Positions 44,339 to 53,582 are shown, numbered from the stretch's first letter. The stretch: 64,000 bases of DNA from Streptomyces sp. NBC_01571 (GCF_026339875.1 NZ_JAPEPZ010000001.1:7130001-7194000); one strand, 5' to 3'. Translations and numbers: made by a program. The notes: generated by a model not told the origin, from the sequence alone.

Positions 44339-45465
44339 TGAACGACTCTTCCTGGGGGGCGCCGCCGCAAGCCGGGTACTGGGGGCCCTCCGACCAGGGG
44401 TCTGCCCAGGGGGCAGGCCCGGCGGGTCCCGCGTACGATGCGCATGACGCGCAGCACACTCGCCCCATGCCCATCGTGCCCGAGGGACCCGCACACGGCG
44501 GAGACCAGGATGACGACCGGGGGGCCGCTCGGCTGGGCGGCCCCCCGGTCCGCGACGACACACCGTCGGCGGGGTCCTACGGGAACCCGTCGCAGAAGCC
44601 GCAGGAGCCCATGCCCAGCGCCACCCCGCAGCCCGCGCCCGCACCGAAGAAGAGTGCAGGCCGTGACCTGGGTGCTGCGATAGGGGTGGGCGTCGGGCTC
44701 GGTGCGGTGATCGTCGCGTCGTTGTTCGTCGTCAAGGCCGTCTTCGTCGGTGTGATCGCCGTCGCCGTCGTGGTGGGGCTGTGGGAGCTCACCTCGCGGC
44801 TCGAGGAACGCAAGGGCATCAAGGCGCCGCTCGTGCCACTGGCGGTGGGCGGTGCGGCCATGGTCGTCGCCGGCTATGTACGGGGCGCCGAGGGCGCGTG
44901 GGTGGCGATGGCACTCACCGCGCTGGCGGTACTGGTCTGGCGGATGACGGAACCGCCCGAGGGATACCTCAAGGACGTCACGGCGGGGGTCTTCGCCGCC
45001 TTCTACGTGCCGTTCCTGGCGACCTTCGTGGCGATGATGCTGACCGCGGACGACGGTCCGCGCCGCGTCCTGACGTTCCTGCTCCTGACGGTCGTCAGCG
45101 ACACCGGCGCGTACGCGATCGGCTGGCGCTTCGGCAAGCACAAGCTCGCGCCCCGCATCAGCCCCGGCAAGACCCGCGAGGGCCTGGTCGGAGCGGTCGT
45201 CTTCGCGATGGTCGGGGGCGCGCTGTGTCTGCAGTTCCTGATCGAGGACGGCACGTGGTGGCAGGGCCTGATCATCGGCCTCGCGGTCGCGGCCACCGCC
45301 ACGCTCGGTGACCTCGGCGAGTCCATGATCAAGCGGGACCTGGGCATCAAGGACATGGGCACCCTGCTGCCGGGTCACGGCGGCATCATGGACCGCCTGG
45401 ACTCGCTCCTGCCGACGGCTCCCGTGGTCTGGCTGCTGTTGGTGATCTTCGTAGGGTCGAGCTGA
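44338..45465 (+). CDS. cdsA: Phosphatidate cytidylyltransferase
   Basis: 375 residues. It makes CDP-diacylglycerol from CTP and phosphatidic acid in the membrane. The first about 105 residues are a Pro/Gly/Gln-rich cytosolic extension; eight or so transmembrane helices follow. The signature is SMIKRDLGIKDMGTLLPGHG followed by GIMDRLDSLL, and the earlier ISPGKTREGLVGA motif is also conserved. The start is coupled to frr. Confidence 0.97.
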   Translation: MNDSSWGAPPQAGYWGPSDQGSAQGAGPAGPAYDAHDAQHTRPMPIVPEGPAHGGDQDDDRGAARLGGPPVRDDTPSAGSYGNPSQKPQEPMPSATPQPAPAPKKSAGRDLGAAIGVGVGLGAVIVASLFVVKAVFVGVIAVAVVVGLWELTSRLEERKGIKAPLVPLAVGGAAMVVAGYVRGAEGAWVAMALTALAVLVWRMTEPPEGYLKDVTAGVFAAFYVPFLATFVAMMLTADDGPRRVLTFLLLTVVSDTGAYAIGWRFGKHKLAPRISPGKTREGLVGAVVFAMVGGALCLQFLIEDGTWWQGLIIGLAVAATATLGDLGESMIKRDLGIKDMGTLLPGHGGIMDRLDSLLPTAPVVWLLLVIFVGSS

Positions 45466-45484
45466 CCTGCGTTTTTGTCGGTGA

Positions 45485-45515
45485 GGGGTCCGTCGTCCAC
45501 AGGGTGGCGGGCCCC
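45485..45515. terminator. Bidirectional hairpin between cdsA and the MBL hydrolase
   Basis: GGGGTCCG (45485-45492) pairs with CGGGCCCC (45508-45515) with one G-U pair; a short TTTTTG precedes it and CTTCC follows. It lies between convergent genes. Confidence 0.6.
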
Positions 45516-45586
45516 TTCCGTATGTCCGGGGCATGGGGGAACACGAGCGCTCGGCACCGCCGGCGGAAGTGGATTTCTCGTGCTCC

Positions 45587-46567
45587 TCAGCGCTGTGCCG
45601 CCGGCCACGCACGCGGGTACGGCACGCGAAGCGACCGGGCCGCGACCGGCGTGTGTTCCGCGGCTGCGTGGAGGCGCCCTTCGCGCCGTACGACGGCACC
45701 GCTGCCGAGCATGGACGTGACCAGCTCGTTGGCGAGCACCTCTGGGGTGAGGTCCAGCAGACGCGCGGCATCGGTCACCCAGGCGCGTGCATGGAGGTAG
45801 GGCTCCACCTCGTCGGCCGGGATCCCGTCGCGGATCATCAGGGCGAAGGCGAAGATGCGCCGGGCGCCGTACCAGAGCGCGCCGGCGGGGTCGTCGACGA
45901 GGCGCTGAGCGCGCCGGAGGGCGGTGTTGAAAGCGGCCGTCGGATCGGCGGGGACCGGGCCGTGCGAGGGGAGGACCACCCGCGGGGCGAGACCGGCAAT
46001 CCGGTGGAGGGAGTCGAGCGCCGCCGTGGCCGCGCCCGCTCCGTCGAGGGCGAGATTGACCCAGCCGACGTCGTAGTCCGACAGCGCGTCACCGACGACG
46101 AGCAGTCGCTCCTCCGGCTGCCACAGGGCCAGGTGCCCGGGCGTGTGCCCGGGAGTGCGGATGACCTCCCAGTCGGCCTCACCGAGTCGGAGGACCTCCC
46201 CGCCGTCGAGCGGCATATCGACCGTGTACGGGGCGACCGGCTGGTCGAGGTACTCCGCGGTGCAGCAGCCGGGGTCCCGACGCGAGATCGCCTCCGCCTC
46301 CGGAGCTCCGGCCGCGATGCCCGCGCCACCCGCCTGAAGGAGCGCGTTGCCGCCGACGTGATCGGAGTGCCAGTGCGTGTTCACGACCAGGCCCACGTCG
46401 CCTCCGCGCGCGCGTGCCCAGGAGGCTGTTTCGGCCGCGTGGCCGACGAATCCGCTGTCGACCAGGGCCGGTTGCCGCCCCTGGAGCAGCAGCAGGTTCG
46501 CGTCGGGGAACGGCCGTTGCCGCCAGTTCACCCAGGACGGCAGCAAGGGCGCAGACGGACGGCTCAC
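45587..46567 (-). CDS. Metallo-beta-lactamase fold hydrolase
   Basis: 326 residues. NTHWHSDHVGG (His65, His67, Asp69, His70) is the zinc-binding HxHxDH motif; TPGHTPGH carries the next His, LLVVGDALSDYDVG the bridging Asp, and LPSHGP the last His. It is a soluble hydrolase, of glyoxalase II or lactonase-like type; the substrate is unknown. GTG at 46567 overlaps the stop of the PaaI-type thioesterase gene (GTGA), so the two are translationally coupled and probably act in one pathway. Confidence 0.9.
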   Translation of the reverse strand: MSRPSAPLLPSWVNWRQRPFPDANLLLLQGRQPALVDSGFVGHAAETASWARARGGDVGLVVNTHWHSDHVGGNALLQAGGAGIAAGAPEAEAISRRDPGCCTAEYLDQPVAPYTVDMPLDGGEVLRLGEADWEVIRTPGHTPGHLALWQPEERLLVVGDALSDYDVGWVNLALDGAGAATAALDSLHRIAGLAPRVVLPSHGPVPADPTAAFNTALRRAQRLVDDPAGALWYGARRIFAFALMIRDGIPADEVEPYLHARAWVTDAARLLDLTPEVLANELVTSMLGSGAVVRREGRLHAAAEHTPVAARSLRVPYPRAWPAAQR

Positions 46568-47022
46568 TGTTCCGGCCGGTTCACGCGGATGAGTGTCTGC
46601 TGTCCGTTGGCGACGAGCTTCCGGGCGCCGTCGCTCCGGACGCCGAACACCTCCAGCCGGCACACGCTCAGAGTCCGGCCGGCCTTCAGCACGGTCCCGA
46701 CGGCCTCGATGCGGTCACCGGTGGCGGGTGCGAGAAGGTTGATCTTGTATTCGACGGTGAGGACGTCGGCGTTCTCCGGGAACAGCGTGTACGCGGCGTA
46801 GCCACCGGCGCTGTCCGCGACGGCGCTGGTCGCCCCGGCGTGGAAGTAGCCGTGCTGCTGGGTCACTTCGGGGCGCGCGGGAAGCGTGATCTGGACGCGG
46901 CCCGGGGCGATGTCGGTTATCCGCGCACCGAGGTGGGCCATCAGCCCCTGGCGGTCGAAGCTGTCCTGGACGCGCTTTCGCACCTCGGGGCTCGCTTGGT
47001 CCTGGTCGGTCCGGTCTTCCAC
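46564..47022 (-). CDS. PaaI-family hotdog thioesterase
   Basis: 152 residues. The hotdog fold is indicated by HGYFHAGATSAVADSAGGYA (with the conserved His and Gly-Ala) and TVEYKINLLAPATGDRIEA followed by the RTLSVCRLEVFG strand. These enzymes hydrolyse aryl- or acyl-CoA thioesters. GTG at 47022 is preferred because AAGGAG lies 5 nt upstream, while the ATG at 47043 has none. The MBL hydrolase follows with a GTGA overlap; a thioesterase and an MBL hydrolase together would suit detoxification of an acyl-CoA or lactone intermediate. Confidence 0.88.
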   Translation of the reverse strand: MEDRTDQDQASPEVRKRVQDSFDRQGLMAHLGARITDIAPGRVQITLPARPEVTQQHGYFHAGATSAVADSAGGYAAYTLFPENADVLTVEYKINLLAPATGDRIEAVGTVLKAGRTLSVCRLEVFGVRSDGARKLVANGQQTLIRVNRPEQ

Positions 47023-47150
47023 GTGCTCTCCTTCGGCAGACATCAGAGTGTGCGCGGAGGCGCGGCGGGTGGTCAGCCGACCAGTCGTTCCACCAGCGGC
47101 TCCCGTGGCCCCTCCCCGATGAGTCGCGCTCGACGGTCGTCGCACCATAG

Positions 47151-47188
47151 CCATCGACACCGACATCAGCCATCGACACCGATATCGC
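47151..47188. repeat. 19-nt direct repeat (two units) upstream of PaaI and rlmN
   Basis: Units 47151-47169 and 47170-47188 share CCATCGACACCGA-ATC. They lie in the 310-bp gap (47023-47332) between divergent PaaI and rlmN. The rest of the gap has no clear gene or terminator; the repeat could be an operator for one of the two promoters. Confidence 0.55.
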
Positions 47189-47332
47189 CAGGAGCGTCCG
47201 GCCGAGTACAGCGCTGGGCCGTCCCTGGGCCGTGCGAGGTCGACCAGTTCCGGCAGACGGTACCCGCGGGTGACCACTCCCACCCCGCTCCGGCCTGGGC
47301 GGGTCCAGTTGATCTGCGACACTGGAAGGGTT

Positions 47333-48439
47333 ATGCCGAAGCCCGGAGAACTCACATTCGTCGCCCCCCGCGGAGCCAAGAAGCCGCCGCGGCACCTCGC
47401 CGACCTCACGCCCGCCGAGCGTAAAGAGGCCGTTGCCGCGATCGGGGAGAAGCCGTTTCGCGCCAAGCAGCTGTCGCAGCACTACTTCGCCCGGTTCGCG
47501 CACGACCCCGCGGAGTGGACGGACATCCCGGCCGCCGCGCGCGGCAAGCTCCAGGAAGCGCTGCTTCCCGAGCTGATGACCGTCGTGCGGCATCTGTCGA
47601 CCGACCAGGACACCACGCGCAAGACCCTGTGGCGGCTCTTCGACGGCACGCTCGTCGAGTCCGTGCTGATGCGCTACCCGGACCGGGTGACCATGTGCAT
47701 CAGCTCCCAGGCGGGGTGCGGGATGAACTGTCCGTTCTGTGCCACCGGCCAGGCCGGGCTCGACCGGAACCTGTCGACCGGCGAGATCGTGCACCAGATC
47801 GTGGACGGCATGCGGGCGCTGCGGGACGGGGAGATCCCCGGGGGCCCGGCGCGGCTGAGCAACATCGTCTTCATGGGTATGGGCGAGCCGCTCGCCAACT
47901 ACAAGCGGGTCGTGGGCGCCATCCGCGCGCTCACCGACCCCGAGCCGGACGGCGTCGGACTCTCCCAGCGTGGCATCACCGTGTCGACGGTCGGACTGGT
48001 CCCGGCCATCCACCGGTTCTCCGACGAGGGCTTCAAGTGCCGCCTCGCCATCTCCCTGCACGCGCCGGACGACGAGCTCCGCGACACCCTCGTCCCCGTG
48101 AACACGCGGTGGAAGGTGCGGGAGGTGCTCGACGCTGGCTGGGAGTACGCGGCCAAGTCGGGGCGCCGGCTCTCCATCGAGTACGCCCTCATCCGGGACA
48201 TCAACGACCAGGCGTGGCGCGGTGACCGGCTCGGGCGGCTGCTCAGGGGAAAGCCCGTGCACGTCAACCTCATCCCGCTGAACCCGACCCCGGGCTCGAA
48301 GTGGACCGCCTCGCGGCCCGAGGACGAGAAGGCGTTCGTCGAGGCCATCGCGGCCCACGGCGTGCCGGTCACCGTCCGGGACACCCGGGGCCAGGAGATC
48401 GACGGGGCGTGCGGCCAGCTCGCGGCGACCGAACGGTAG
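47333..48439 (+). CDS. rlmN: 23S rRNA/tRNA (adenine-C2) methyltransferase RlmN
   Basis: 368 residues, a radical-SAM enzyme methylating A2503 of 23S rRNA and A37 of some tRNAs. [20 protein letters not shown] is the Streptomyces start. The 4Fe-4S motif is [20 protein letters not shown] (CxxxCxxC); [18 protein letters not shown] is a further signature, and the catalytic Cys lies in the C-terminal [17 protein letters not shown] at 47333 follows GGAAGGG. Its last bases reach the promoter region of the thiamine operon. Confidence 0.97.
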   Translation: MPKPGELTFVAPRGAKKPPRHLADLTPAERKEAVAAIGEKPFRAKQLSQHYFARFAHDPAEWTDIPAAARGKLQEALLPELMTVVRHLSTDQDTTRKTLWRLFDGTLVESVLMRYPDRVTMCISSQAGCGMNCPFCATGQAGLDRNLSTGEIVHQIVDGMRALRDGEIPGGPARLSNIVFMGMGEPLANYKRVVGAIRALTDPEPDGVGLSQRGITVSTVGLVPAIHRFSDEGFKCRLAISLHAPDDELRDTLVPVNTRWKVREVLDAGWEYAAKSGRRLSIEYALIRDINDQAWRGDRLGRLLRGKPVHVNLIPLNPTPGSKWTASRPEDEKAFVEAIAAHGVPVTVRDTRGQEIDGACGQLAATER

Positions 48440-48459
48440 TCTGACCCGGCACGTACATT

Positions 48460-48489
48460 TTCATATTCCGACATCTTCATATTCCGACA
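48460..48489 (+). repeat. Perfect 14-nt tandem duplication before the TPP riboswitch
   Basis: TTCATATTCCGACA occurs at 48460-48473 and 48476-48489 with a 2-nt gap (period 16). The element is AT-rich and contains CATATT, a plausible -10. The duplication therefore either duplicates the transcription start or adds a spacer. Confidence 0.9.
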
Positions 48490-48588
48490 GGGGAGCGCCA
48501 CAGCGCTGAGAGTGCGGCAGCCGGAGCACCGGTGGGCCGCAGACCCTCTGAACCTCGCCCAGGTCATTCTGGGTAGGAAGTTCGGGCA
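48488..48588 (+). promoter_or_regulatory. TPP riboswitch (THI element)
   Basis: Conserved pieces of the thiamine pyrophosphate aptamer are present in order: AGGGGAGC, GCTGAGAGTGCGG, then GACCCTCTGAACCTCG, CCAGGTCATTCTGGGTAGG and AAGTTCG. They form the three-way junction with pyrimidine- and pyrophosphate-sensing arms. It precedes a terminator hairpin and the thiamine importer genes. Ligand binding is expected to reduce expression of thiBPQ. Confidence 0.95.
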
Positions 48589-48604
48589 TCACTCAAGCTG
48601 TTGC

Positions 48605-48640
48605 GCCCTGCCTGGGAACCGCCGAGTTCCCGGGCAGGGC
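48605..48640 (+). terminator. Expression-platform terminator of the TPP riboswitch
   Basis: GCCCTGCCTGGGAAC and GTTCCCGGGCAGGGC pair over 15 bp (one G-U pair) with a 6-nt loop, then CGCGTCTCTTCC follows. It sits between the aptamer and the thiB ribosome-binding site, as expected for TPP-controlled attenuation. Confidence 0.85.
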
Positions 48641-48674
48641 CGCGTCTCTTCCTGGTCACCCCAGGAGGAATTCA

Positions 48675-49769
48675 GTGAGCACCAAAGCGAGCACCAAGAG
48701 GCGGACGGCCGCGGCCGTGGTCGTCGCGCTGGGCCTTGTCACGCTGTCCGCGTGCGGCTCGTCCGGCTCCGGCGACAAGACCGCCGACTCCAGGACCGTG
48801 ACCCTCGTCAGCCACGACTCCTTCGCCTACTCCAAGAGCTTGCTGCACGCCTTCGAGCAGGAATCGGGCTACAAGGTCAGGATCCTCAAGGACGGAGACG
48901 CCGGCCAGGCCGTCAACAAGGCCATCCTGACCAAGGACAACCCGCAGGGCGACGTCTTCTTCGGCGTCGACAACACCCTGCTCTCCCGGGCGCTCGACAA
49001 CGGGCTGTTCCAGCCGTACGAGCCCAAGGGCTCCGACCAGATCGTCCAGCGCTACCGGGTCGACCAGGAGAAGCACCGGGTCACGCCCATCGACTCCGGC
49101 GACATCTGCGTCAACTACGACAAGGCCTACTTCAGCAAGCACGAGCTGGCGCCGCCCACCTCCTTCGACGACCTGATCAAGCCCGCGTACAAGAACCTCC
49201 TCGTCACCGAGAACGCGTCCACGTCCTCGCCCGGCCTCGGTTTCCTGCTCGGGACCGCCGCGAAGTACGGGGACGCCGGGTGGCAGGGCTACTGGAAGAA
49301 GCTCAAGGCCAACGGCGTGAAGGTGGTCGACGGCTGGGAGCAGGCCTACAACGACGAGTTCTCGGGGTCCGCCGGCGGCAAGAAGGCCAAGGCCGACCGG
49401 CCGCTGGTCGTCTCGTACGCCTCCTCGCCGCCCGCCGAGGTGGTCTACGCCGACCCGAAGCCGAAGACCGCGCCGACCGGGGTCGCGAACGGCACCTGCT
49501 TCCGTCAGGTCGAGTACGCGGGGCTGCTCAGCAACGCGAAGAACACGAAGGGCGGCAAGGCGCTCCTCGACTTCCTCATCAGCTTCAGGTTCCAGGAGGA
49601 CATGCCGCTGAACATGTTCGTGTACCCGGTCCGTGAGACCGCGAAGGTGCCCGAGGTGTTCGTGAAGTTCGGCCCGCAGGCCGCGCACCCCGAGACCCTG
49701 GCCCCCGCCGAGATCGCCAAGAACCGTGACCAGTGGGTCAAGTCGTGGACCTCGCTCGTACTGAAGTAG
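48675..49769 (+). CDS. thiB: Thiamine ABC transporter substrate-binding lipoprotein
   Basis: 364 residues. The lipoprotein signal is TAAAVVVALGLVTLSACGSS with the lipobox LSAC. The mature part is TbpA/ThiB-like, starting TVTLVSHDSFAYSKSLLHAF and containing DGDAGQAVNKAILTKDNPQG and VFFGVDNTLLSRAL, typical of the thiamine binder. GTG at 48675 follows GGAGGAA. The upstream TPP riboswitch supports the substrate assignment. The reading frame of thiP starts before the thiB stop. Confidence 0.93.
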   Translation: MSTKASTKRRTAAAVVVALGLVTLSACGSSGSGDKTADSRTVTLVSHDSFAYSKSLLHAFEQESGYKVRILKDGDAGQAVNKAILTKDNPQGDVFFGVDNTLLSRALDNGLFQPYEPKGSDQIVQRYRVDQEKHRVTPIDSGDICVNYDKAYFSKHELAPPTSFDDLIKPAYKNLLVTENASTSSPGLGFLLGTAAKYGDAGWQGYWKKLKANGVKVVDGWEQAYNDEFSGSAGGKKAKADRPLVVSYASSPPAEVVYADPKPKTAPTGVANGTCFRQVEYAGLLSNAKNTKGGKALLDFLISFRFQEDMPLNMFVYPVRETAKVPEVFVKFGPQAAHPETLAPAEIAKNRDQWVKSWTSLVLK

Positions 49770-51424
49770 CCGGGGCGGCGCCCCGGAGGCGTGGGAGCGC
49801 GACGCGGCTGTGGCTCATGGCCCTGCCGGTCGTGTTCTTCGCCGTCTTCTTCGCCTACCCCGTCGCGGCGATCGTGGCCCGCGGTCTCGAGGTCGACGGG
49901 GTCTGGCGGCCCGGACGGATCGGTGAGGTGCTCGGCCAGGCCGACATCCGGCACGTGCTGTGGTTCACCACCTGGCAGGCGCTCGCCTCGACAGCGCTCA
50001 CGCTGCTGATCGCGCTCCCCGGCGCGTACGTCTTCGCGCGCTTCGACTTCCGGGGCAAGCAGGTGCTGCGCGCGGTGGTGACCGTCCCGTTCGTACTGCC
50101 CACCGTCGTCGTCGGCACGGCGTTCCTGGCGCTGATCGGCCGCGGCGGACTCCTGGACGGCCTGTGGGGCGTCCGCCTCGACACCACCGTCTGGGCCATC
50201 CTGCTCGCGCACGTCTTCTTCAACTACGCGGTGGTCGTCCGCACGGTCGGCGGGCTCTGGGCGCAACTCGACCCACGCCAGGAGGAGGCCGCGCGCATGC
50301 TCGGCGCATCCCGGTTCGCGGCCTGGCGCACGGTGACGCTCCCGGCCCTGAGCCCGGCCGTCGCCGCCGCCGCGCTCATGGTCTTTCTCTTCACCTTCAC
50401 CTCGTTCGGGGTGGTCCAGATCCTCGGCGGGCCGACCTTCTCCACCCTTGAGGTCGAGATCTACCGGCAGACCTCGGAGATCTTCGACCTGGCGACGGCG
50501 GCGGTGCTGACGATCATCCAGTTCGTGGCCGTCGGCGCGATCCTCGCCGTCCACGCCGCGACCGTACGCCGCCGGGAGACCGCTCTGCGCCTGGTGGCCC
50601 CGGAGACGACCGCCCGCAGGCCGCGCGGGGCCGGGCAGTGGGCAGTGCTCACGGGAGTGCTCGCGAGCATCGCGGTCCTGCTCGTGCTGCCGCTCGGAGT
50701 CCTGGTCCAGCGATCCCTGGACACCCCCGGCGGCTTCGGATTCGGCTACTACCGGGCGCTCGCCTCCGACGACGGCGGCATCTTCCTGGTGGCCCCGATC
50801 GAGGCGATCGGCAACTCGCTGGAGTACGCGCTCGCCGCCACCGCGATCGCCGTGGTCATCGGAGGTCTGGCGGCCGCCGCTCTCACCGGCCGCGCCGGTC
50901 GGCTAGTACGGGGGTTCGACGTGCTGCTGATGCTGCCGCTCGGCGTGTCCGCCGTGACCGTCGGTTTCGGGTTCCTGATCGCGCTGGACGAGCCGCCGCT
51001 CGACCTCAGGAGCAGCTGGATCCTGGTGCCGCTCGCGCAGGCGCTGGTGGGCGTCCCCTTCGTCGTGCGGACGATGCTGCCCGTGCTGCGGGCCGTGGAC
51101 GGACGGCTGCGGGAGGCGGCGTCGGTGCTCGGGGCCTCGCCGTGGCGGGTGTGGCGGGAGGTCGATCTGCCGATGGTGCGGCGGGCGCTGCTGATCGCGG
51201 CGGGGTTCGCCTTCGCCGTGTCGCTCGGTGAGTTCGGGGCGACGGTCTTCATCGCGCGCCCCGACAACCCGACGCTGCCGGTCGCGGTCGCGCGGCTGCT
51301 CGGGCGCGCCGGGGACCTCAACTACGGGCAGGCGATGGCACTTTCGACGATCTTGATGGTGGTGTGCGCGGTGGCGCTGCTGCTGTTGGAGCGCATGCGG
51401 ACCGACCGGACGGGGGAGTTCTGA
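49745..51424 (+). CDS. thiP: Thiamine ABC transporter permease ThiP
   Basis: 559 residues with about 12 transmembrane helices. It is a fused double permease: two copies of the EAA loop are visible (EEAARMLGASRFAAWRTVTL near 185 and REAASVLGASPWRVWREVDL near 465), typical of ThiP. It starts inside thiB; GTG at 49745 is the likeliest start (25-base overlap), with another GTG at 49733. It is coupled to thiQ by TGATG. Confidence 0.92.
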   Translation: MDLARTEVAGAAPRRRGSATRLWLMALPVVFFAVFFAYPVAAIVARGLEVDGVWRPGRIGEVLGQADIRHVLWFTTWQALASTALTLLIALPGAYVFARFDFRGKQVLRAVVTVPFVLPTVVVGTAFLALIGRGGLLDGLWGVRLDTTVWAILLAHVFFNYAVVVRTVGGLWAQLDPRQEEAARMLGASRFAAWRTVTLPALSPAVAAAALMVFLFTFTSFGVVQILGGPTFSTLEVEIYRQTSEIFDLATAAVLTIIQFVAVGAILAVHAATVRRRETALRLVAPETTARRPRGAGQWAVLTGVLASIAVLLVLPLGVLVQRSLDTPGGFGFGYYRALASDDGGIFLVAPIEAIGNSLEYALAATAIAVVIGGLAAAALTGRAGRLVRGFDVLLMLPLGVSAVTVGFGFLIALDEPPLDLRSSWILVPLAQALVGVPFVVRTMLPVLRAVDGRLREAASVLGASPWRVWREVDLPMVRRALLIAAGFAFAVSLGEFGATVFIARPDNPTLPVAVARLLGRAGDLNYGQAMALSTILMVVCAVALLLLERMRTDRTGEF

Positions 51425-52539
51425 TGGCGAAGCTCGTCACGAAGGCGACGGCTGGGACGACGGGGACGGCGGCGGGGGTGCCCGCGCCGGCGCCGGCGTC
51501 GGACGTTCTGCTCGGCATCGAGGCCGCGACCGTGCGCTTCGGCGGCCGGCCCGTGCTGGACGCCGTCGATCTGGAGGTCGCCGAGCACGAGATCGTGTGT
51601 GTGCTCGGGCCGAGCGGCAGCGGCAAGTCCACGCTGCTGCGGGTGGTGGCCGGACTGCAGCCGCTCGACGCGGGCCGTGTGCTCCTGACCGGCCACGACC
51701 AGGCGGGGGTGCCCGCGCACCGCCGGGGCGTCGGGCTGATGTTCCAGGACCACCAGCTCTTCCCGCAGCGCGACGTGGGCGGCAACGTCGCCTTCGGGCT
51801 CCGGATGCACGGCACATCGAAGCAGCAACAGGCGCTGCGCGTCGGTGAGTTGCTGGAACTCGTCGGGCTGCCCGGCGCCGCCTCCCGGGCCGTCGCGGCA
51901 CTGTCCGGAGGCGAGCAGCAGCGGGTCGCGCTGGCCCGTGCCCTCGCCCCCCGCCCCCGGCTGCTGATGCTCGACGAACCGCTCGGCCAGCTCGACCGCT
52001 CGCTGCGCGAACGACTGGTCGTCGAACTCCGCGAGCTTTTCGGCCGGTTGGGAACGACCGTGCTCGCCGTCACGCACGACCAGGGCGAGGCCTTCGCGCT
52101 GGCCGACCGGGTGGTGGTGATGCGCGACGGGCGGATCGCCCAGTCCGGTACGCCCCTTGAGGTCTGGCAGCATCCGGCGGACGAGTTCGTGGCACGCTTC
52201 CTCGGCTTCGACAACGTCGTCGACGCGACGGTGACCGGCCGGGTGGCGGACACGCCGTGGGGGAAGCTTCCGGTACCCGACGGCGCCCCGCAGGGGCCCG
52301 GCACGCTGCTCGTGCGGCCCGCGGGCGTACGGCTGGTCGGTGCCGAGGACGGGCTGCCCTGCACCGTGACCGCGCGCACCTTCCGGGGCACCCACGTCGC
52401 CGTCCATCTCCAGCCGGAGGGCGCGCCGCGGCTGGAGGCGGCGTGCGCGCTGCGGGCGGCGCCCGCACCCGGCGACCGGGTCGCGGTGGTCTTCGACGCG
52501 GCCGACGTCGTCGTGCTCGGGGAGGCCTCGGCCGGGTAG
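51424..52539 (+). CDS. thiQ: Thiamine ABC transporter ATP-binding protein ThiQ
   Basis: 371 residues. Walker A is GPSGSGKSTLLR (about 62), the signature LSGGEQQRVALARALAPRPR (about 159), Walker B LLMLDEPLGQLDR (about 179) and the H-loop VTHDQ. The C-terminal about 120 residues form a TOBE-like regulatory domain, longer than in E. coli ThiQ (232 residues). About 25 N-terminal residues are low-complexity. ATG at 51424 overlaps the thiP stop. Confidence 0.92.
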   Translation: MAKLVTKATAGTTGTAAGVPAPAPASDVLLGIEAATVRFGGRPVLDAVDLEVAEHEIVCVLGPSGSGKSTLLRVVAGLQPLDAGRVLLTGHDQAGVPAHRRGVGLMFQDHQLFPQRDVGGNVAFGLRMHGTSKQQQALRVGELLELVGLPGAASRAVAALSGGEQQRVALARALAPRPRLLMLDEPLGQLDRSLRERLVVELRELFGRLGTTVLAVTHDQGEAFALADRVVVMRDGRIAQSGTPLEVWQHPADEFVARFLGFDNVVDATVTGRVADTPWGKLPVPDGAPQGPGTLLVRPAGVRLVGAEDGLPCTVTARTFRGTHVAVHLQPEGAPRLEAACALRAAPAPGDRVAVVFDAADVVVLGEASAG

Positions 52540-52729
52540 ACCTCCGACCACCGCCACGGGACCGGGGCCTCCGCGCGGCACCGTGACCGCGCCGCACGCC
52601 ATCGGGGGGCGAGTGACGCTGCCGAGGCGCGTACGGCCCCGCGGGCCACTGTCCGAAGGCAGCTCCCGCCGTCCTCGCCGGCCGCATTCGGGTGGTGGAC
52701 GCCCTTCAACCAGTGCTCCCGCACAGACG

Positions 52730-52765
52730 TGTGGCCCGCCCCCTCCGGGAGGGGACGGGCCACAC
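52730..52765. terminator. Bidirectional terminator between thiQ and the LAETG gene
   Basis: The arms 52730-52746 and 52748-52765 form a stem of about 17 bp with one mismatch (GTGTGGCCCG/CGGGCCACAC as outer part). It lies between convergent genes. The 190 bp before it hold no gene. Confidence 0.85.
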
Positions 52766-52787
52766 GGTCCTACAGGCGTGGTGCGGT

Positions 52788-53471
52788 TCAGCCGGCCTTC
52801 GAGGCGCCGCGGCGGCGCATACCGAAGAAGACCGCTCCGCCGCCGACGACCACGAAGGCACCGGCGATGCCGGCGATCATCGGGGTGTTGGAGTTCGCAC
52901 CGGTCTCGGCGAGGTTGGAGTCACCGACCGCGGGGGACGGGGCGTTGTCTCCCGGCGTCGCGGGCGCGGCGCTGCTCTCCGACTCCGACGGGGTCGCGGA
53001 AGCCGACTCCGAGGGGGCGGGCGAGGAGGAGGTCTCCGACGGCTTGGGCGTCGGAGAGGACGACTCCTCGGACTTGCACGCCTTGGAGGGCGTGGTCAGC
53101 TGGGGGGTGACGTCCTCGTTGACGATCTTCCCGGCCGTGACGTGGATACGGTACGTGGCGTTGGGCGCCCAGTCCTCGGAGAAGGTGACAGTGGCGCCCT
53201 CACGGGTGCCCTTGACCGTCTCGGAGCCGACCTGGCGGGCGTCCGCGCCGTTGGCCTCGAGGAAGACGGAGACCGTGGCCTCGACGCCGGAGGCGTCGTT
53301 GTCGGTCACGGTGATGATGCCCTTCCCGTTGTCGTCGCACGAGGCGACGGCCGAGAAGTCACGGATGTTGCAAGCAAGTGCGTTGCCGGCGACACCGAGC
53401 GCGAGCGCGGCCGTGGCGGAGGCAACACCGAGGATGCGCACTGAACGTGCGGTACGGCGAGATATGGACAC
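52788..53471 (-). CDS. LAETG sortase-anchored cell-surface protein
   Basis: 227 residues. A signal peptide ([20 protein letters not shown]) is followed by a compact Cys-containing domain (about 35-130), a Ser/Pro/Thr-rich stalk, and the sorting signal LAETG, a hydrophobic helix ([20 protein letters not shown]) and [10 protein letters not shown]. LAxTG is the class E sortase signal in Streptomyces, so the protein should be linked to peptidoglycan. GTG at 53471 follows GAAGGGC. No sortase gene is in the window. It has a near-consensus promoter. Confidence 0.92.
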   Translation of the reverse strand: MSISRRTARSVRILGVASATAALALGVAGNALACNIRDFSAVASCDDNGKGIITVTDNDASGVEATVSVFLEANGADARQVGSETVKGTREGATVTFSEDWAPNATYRIHVTAGKIVNEDVTPQLTTPSKACKSEESSSPTPKPSETSSSPAPSESASATPSESESSAAPATPGDNAPSPAVGDSNLAETGANSNTPMIAGIAGAFVVVGGGAVFFGMRRRGASKAG

Positions 53472-53554
53472 GATTGCCCTTCACAGATTGCGCAACTGCG
53501 GGGGGTTTGAGGGGAGTTCTGCTGTGGCAACAGGACTCCCTTAGGCCACACAGG

Positions 53555-53582
53555 TCTATAAGTGCCAGCTAAGTGCTGTCAA
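53555..53582 (-). promoter_or_regulatory. Near-consensus promoter of the LAETG gene
   Basis: On the minus strand TTGACA (53582-53577) and TATAGA (53560-53555) are separated by 16 bp, close to the consensus for the housekeeping sigma factor HrdB. A start near 53548 would give a leader of about 77 nt. Confidence 0.75.
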
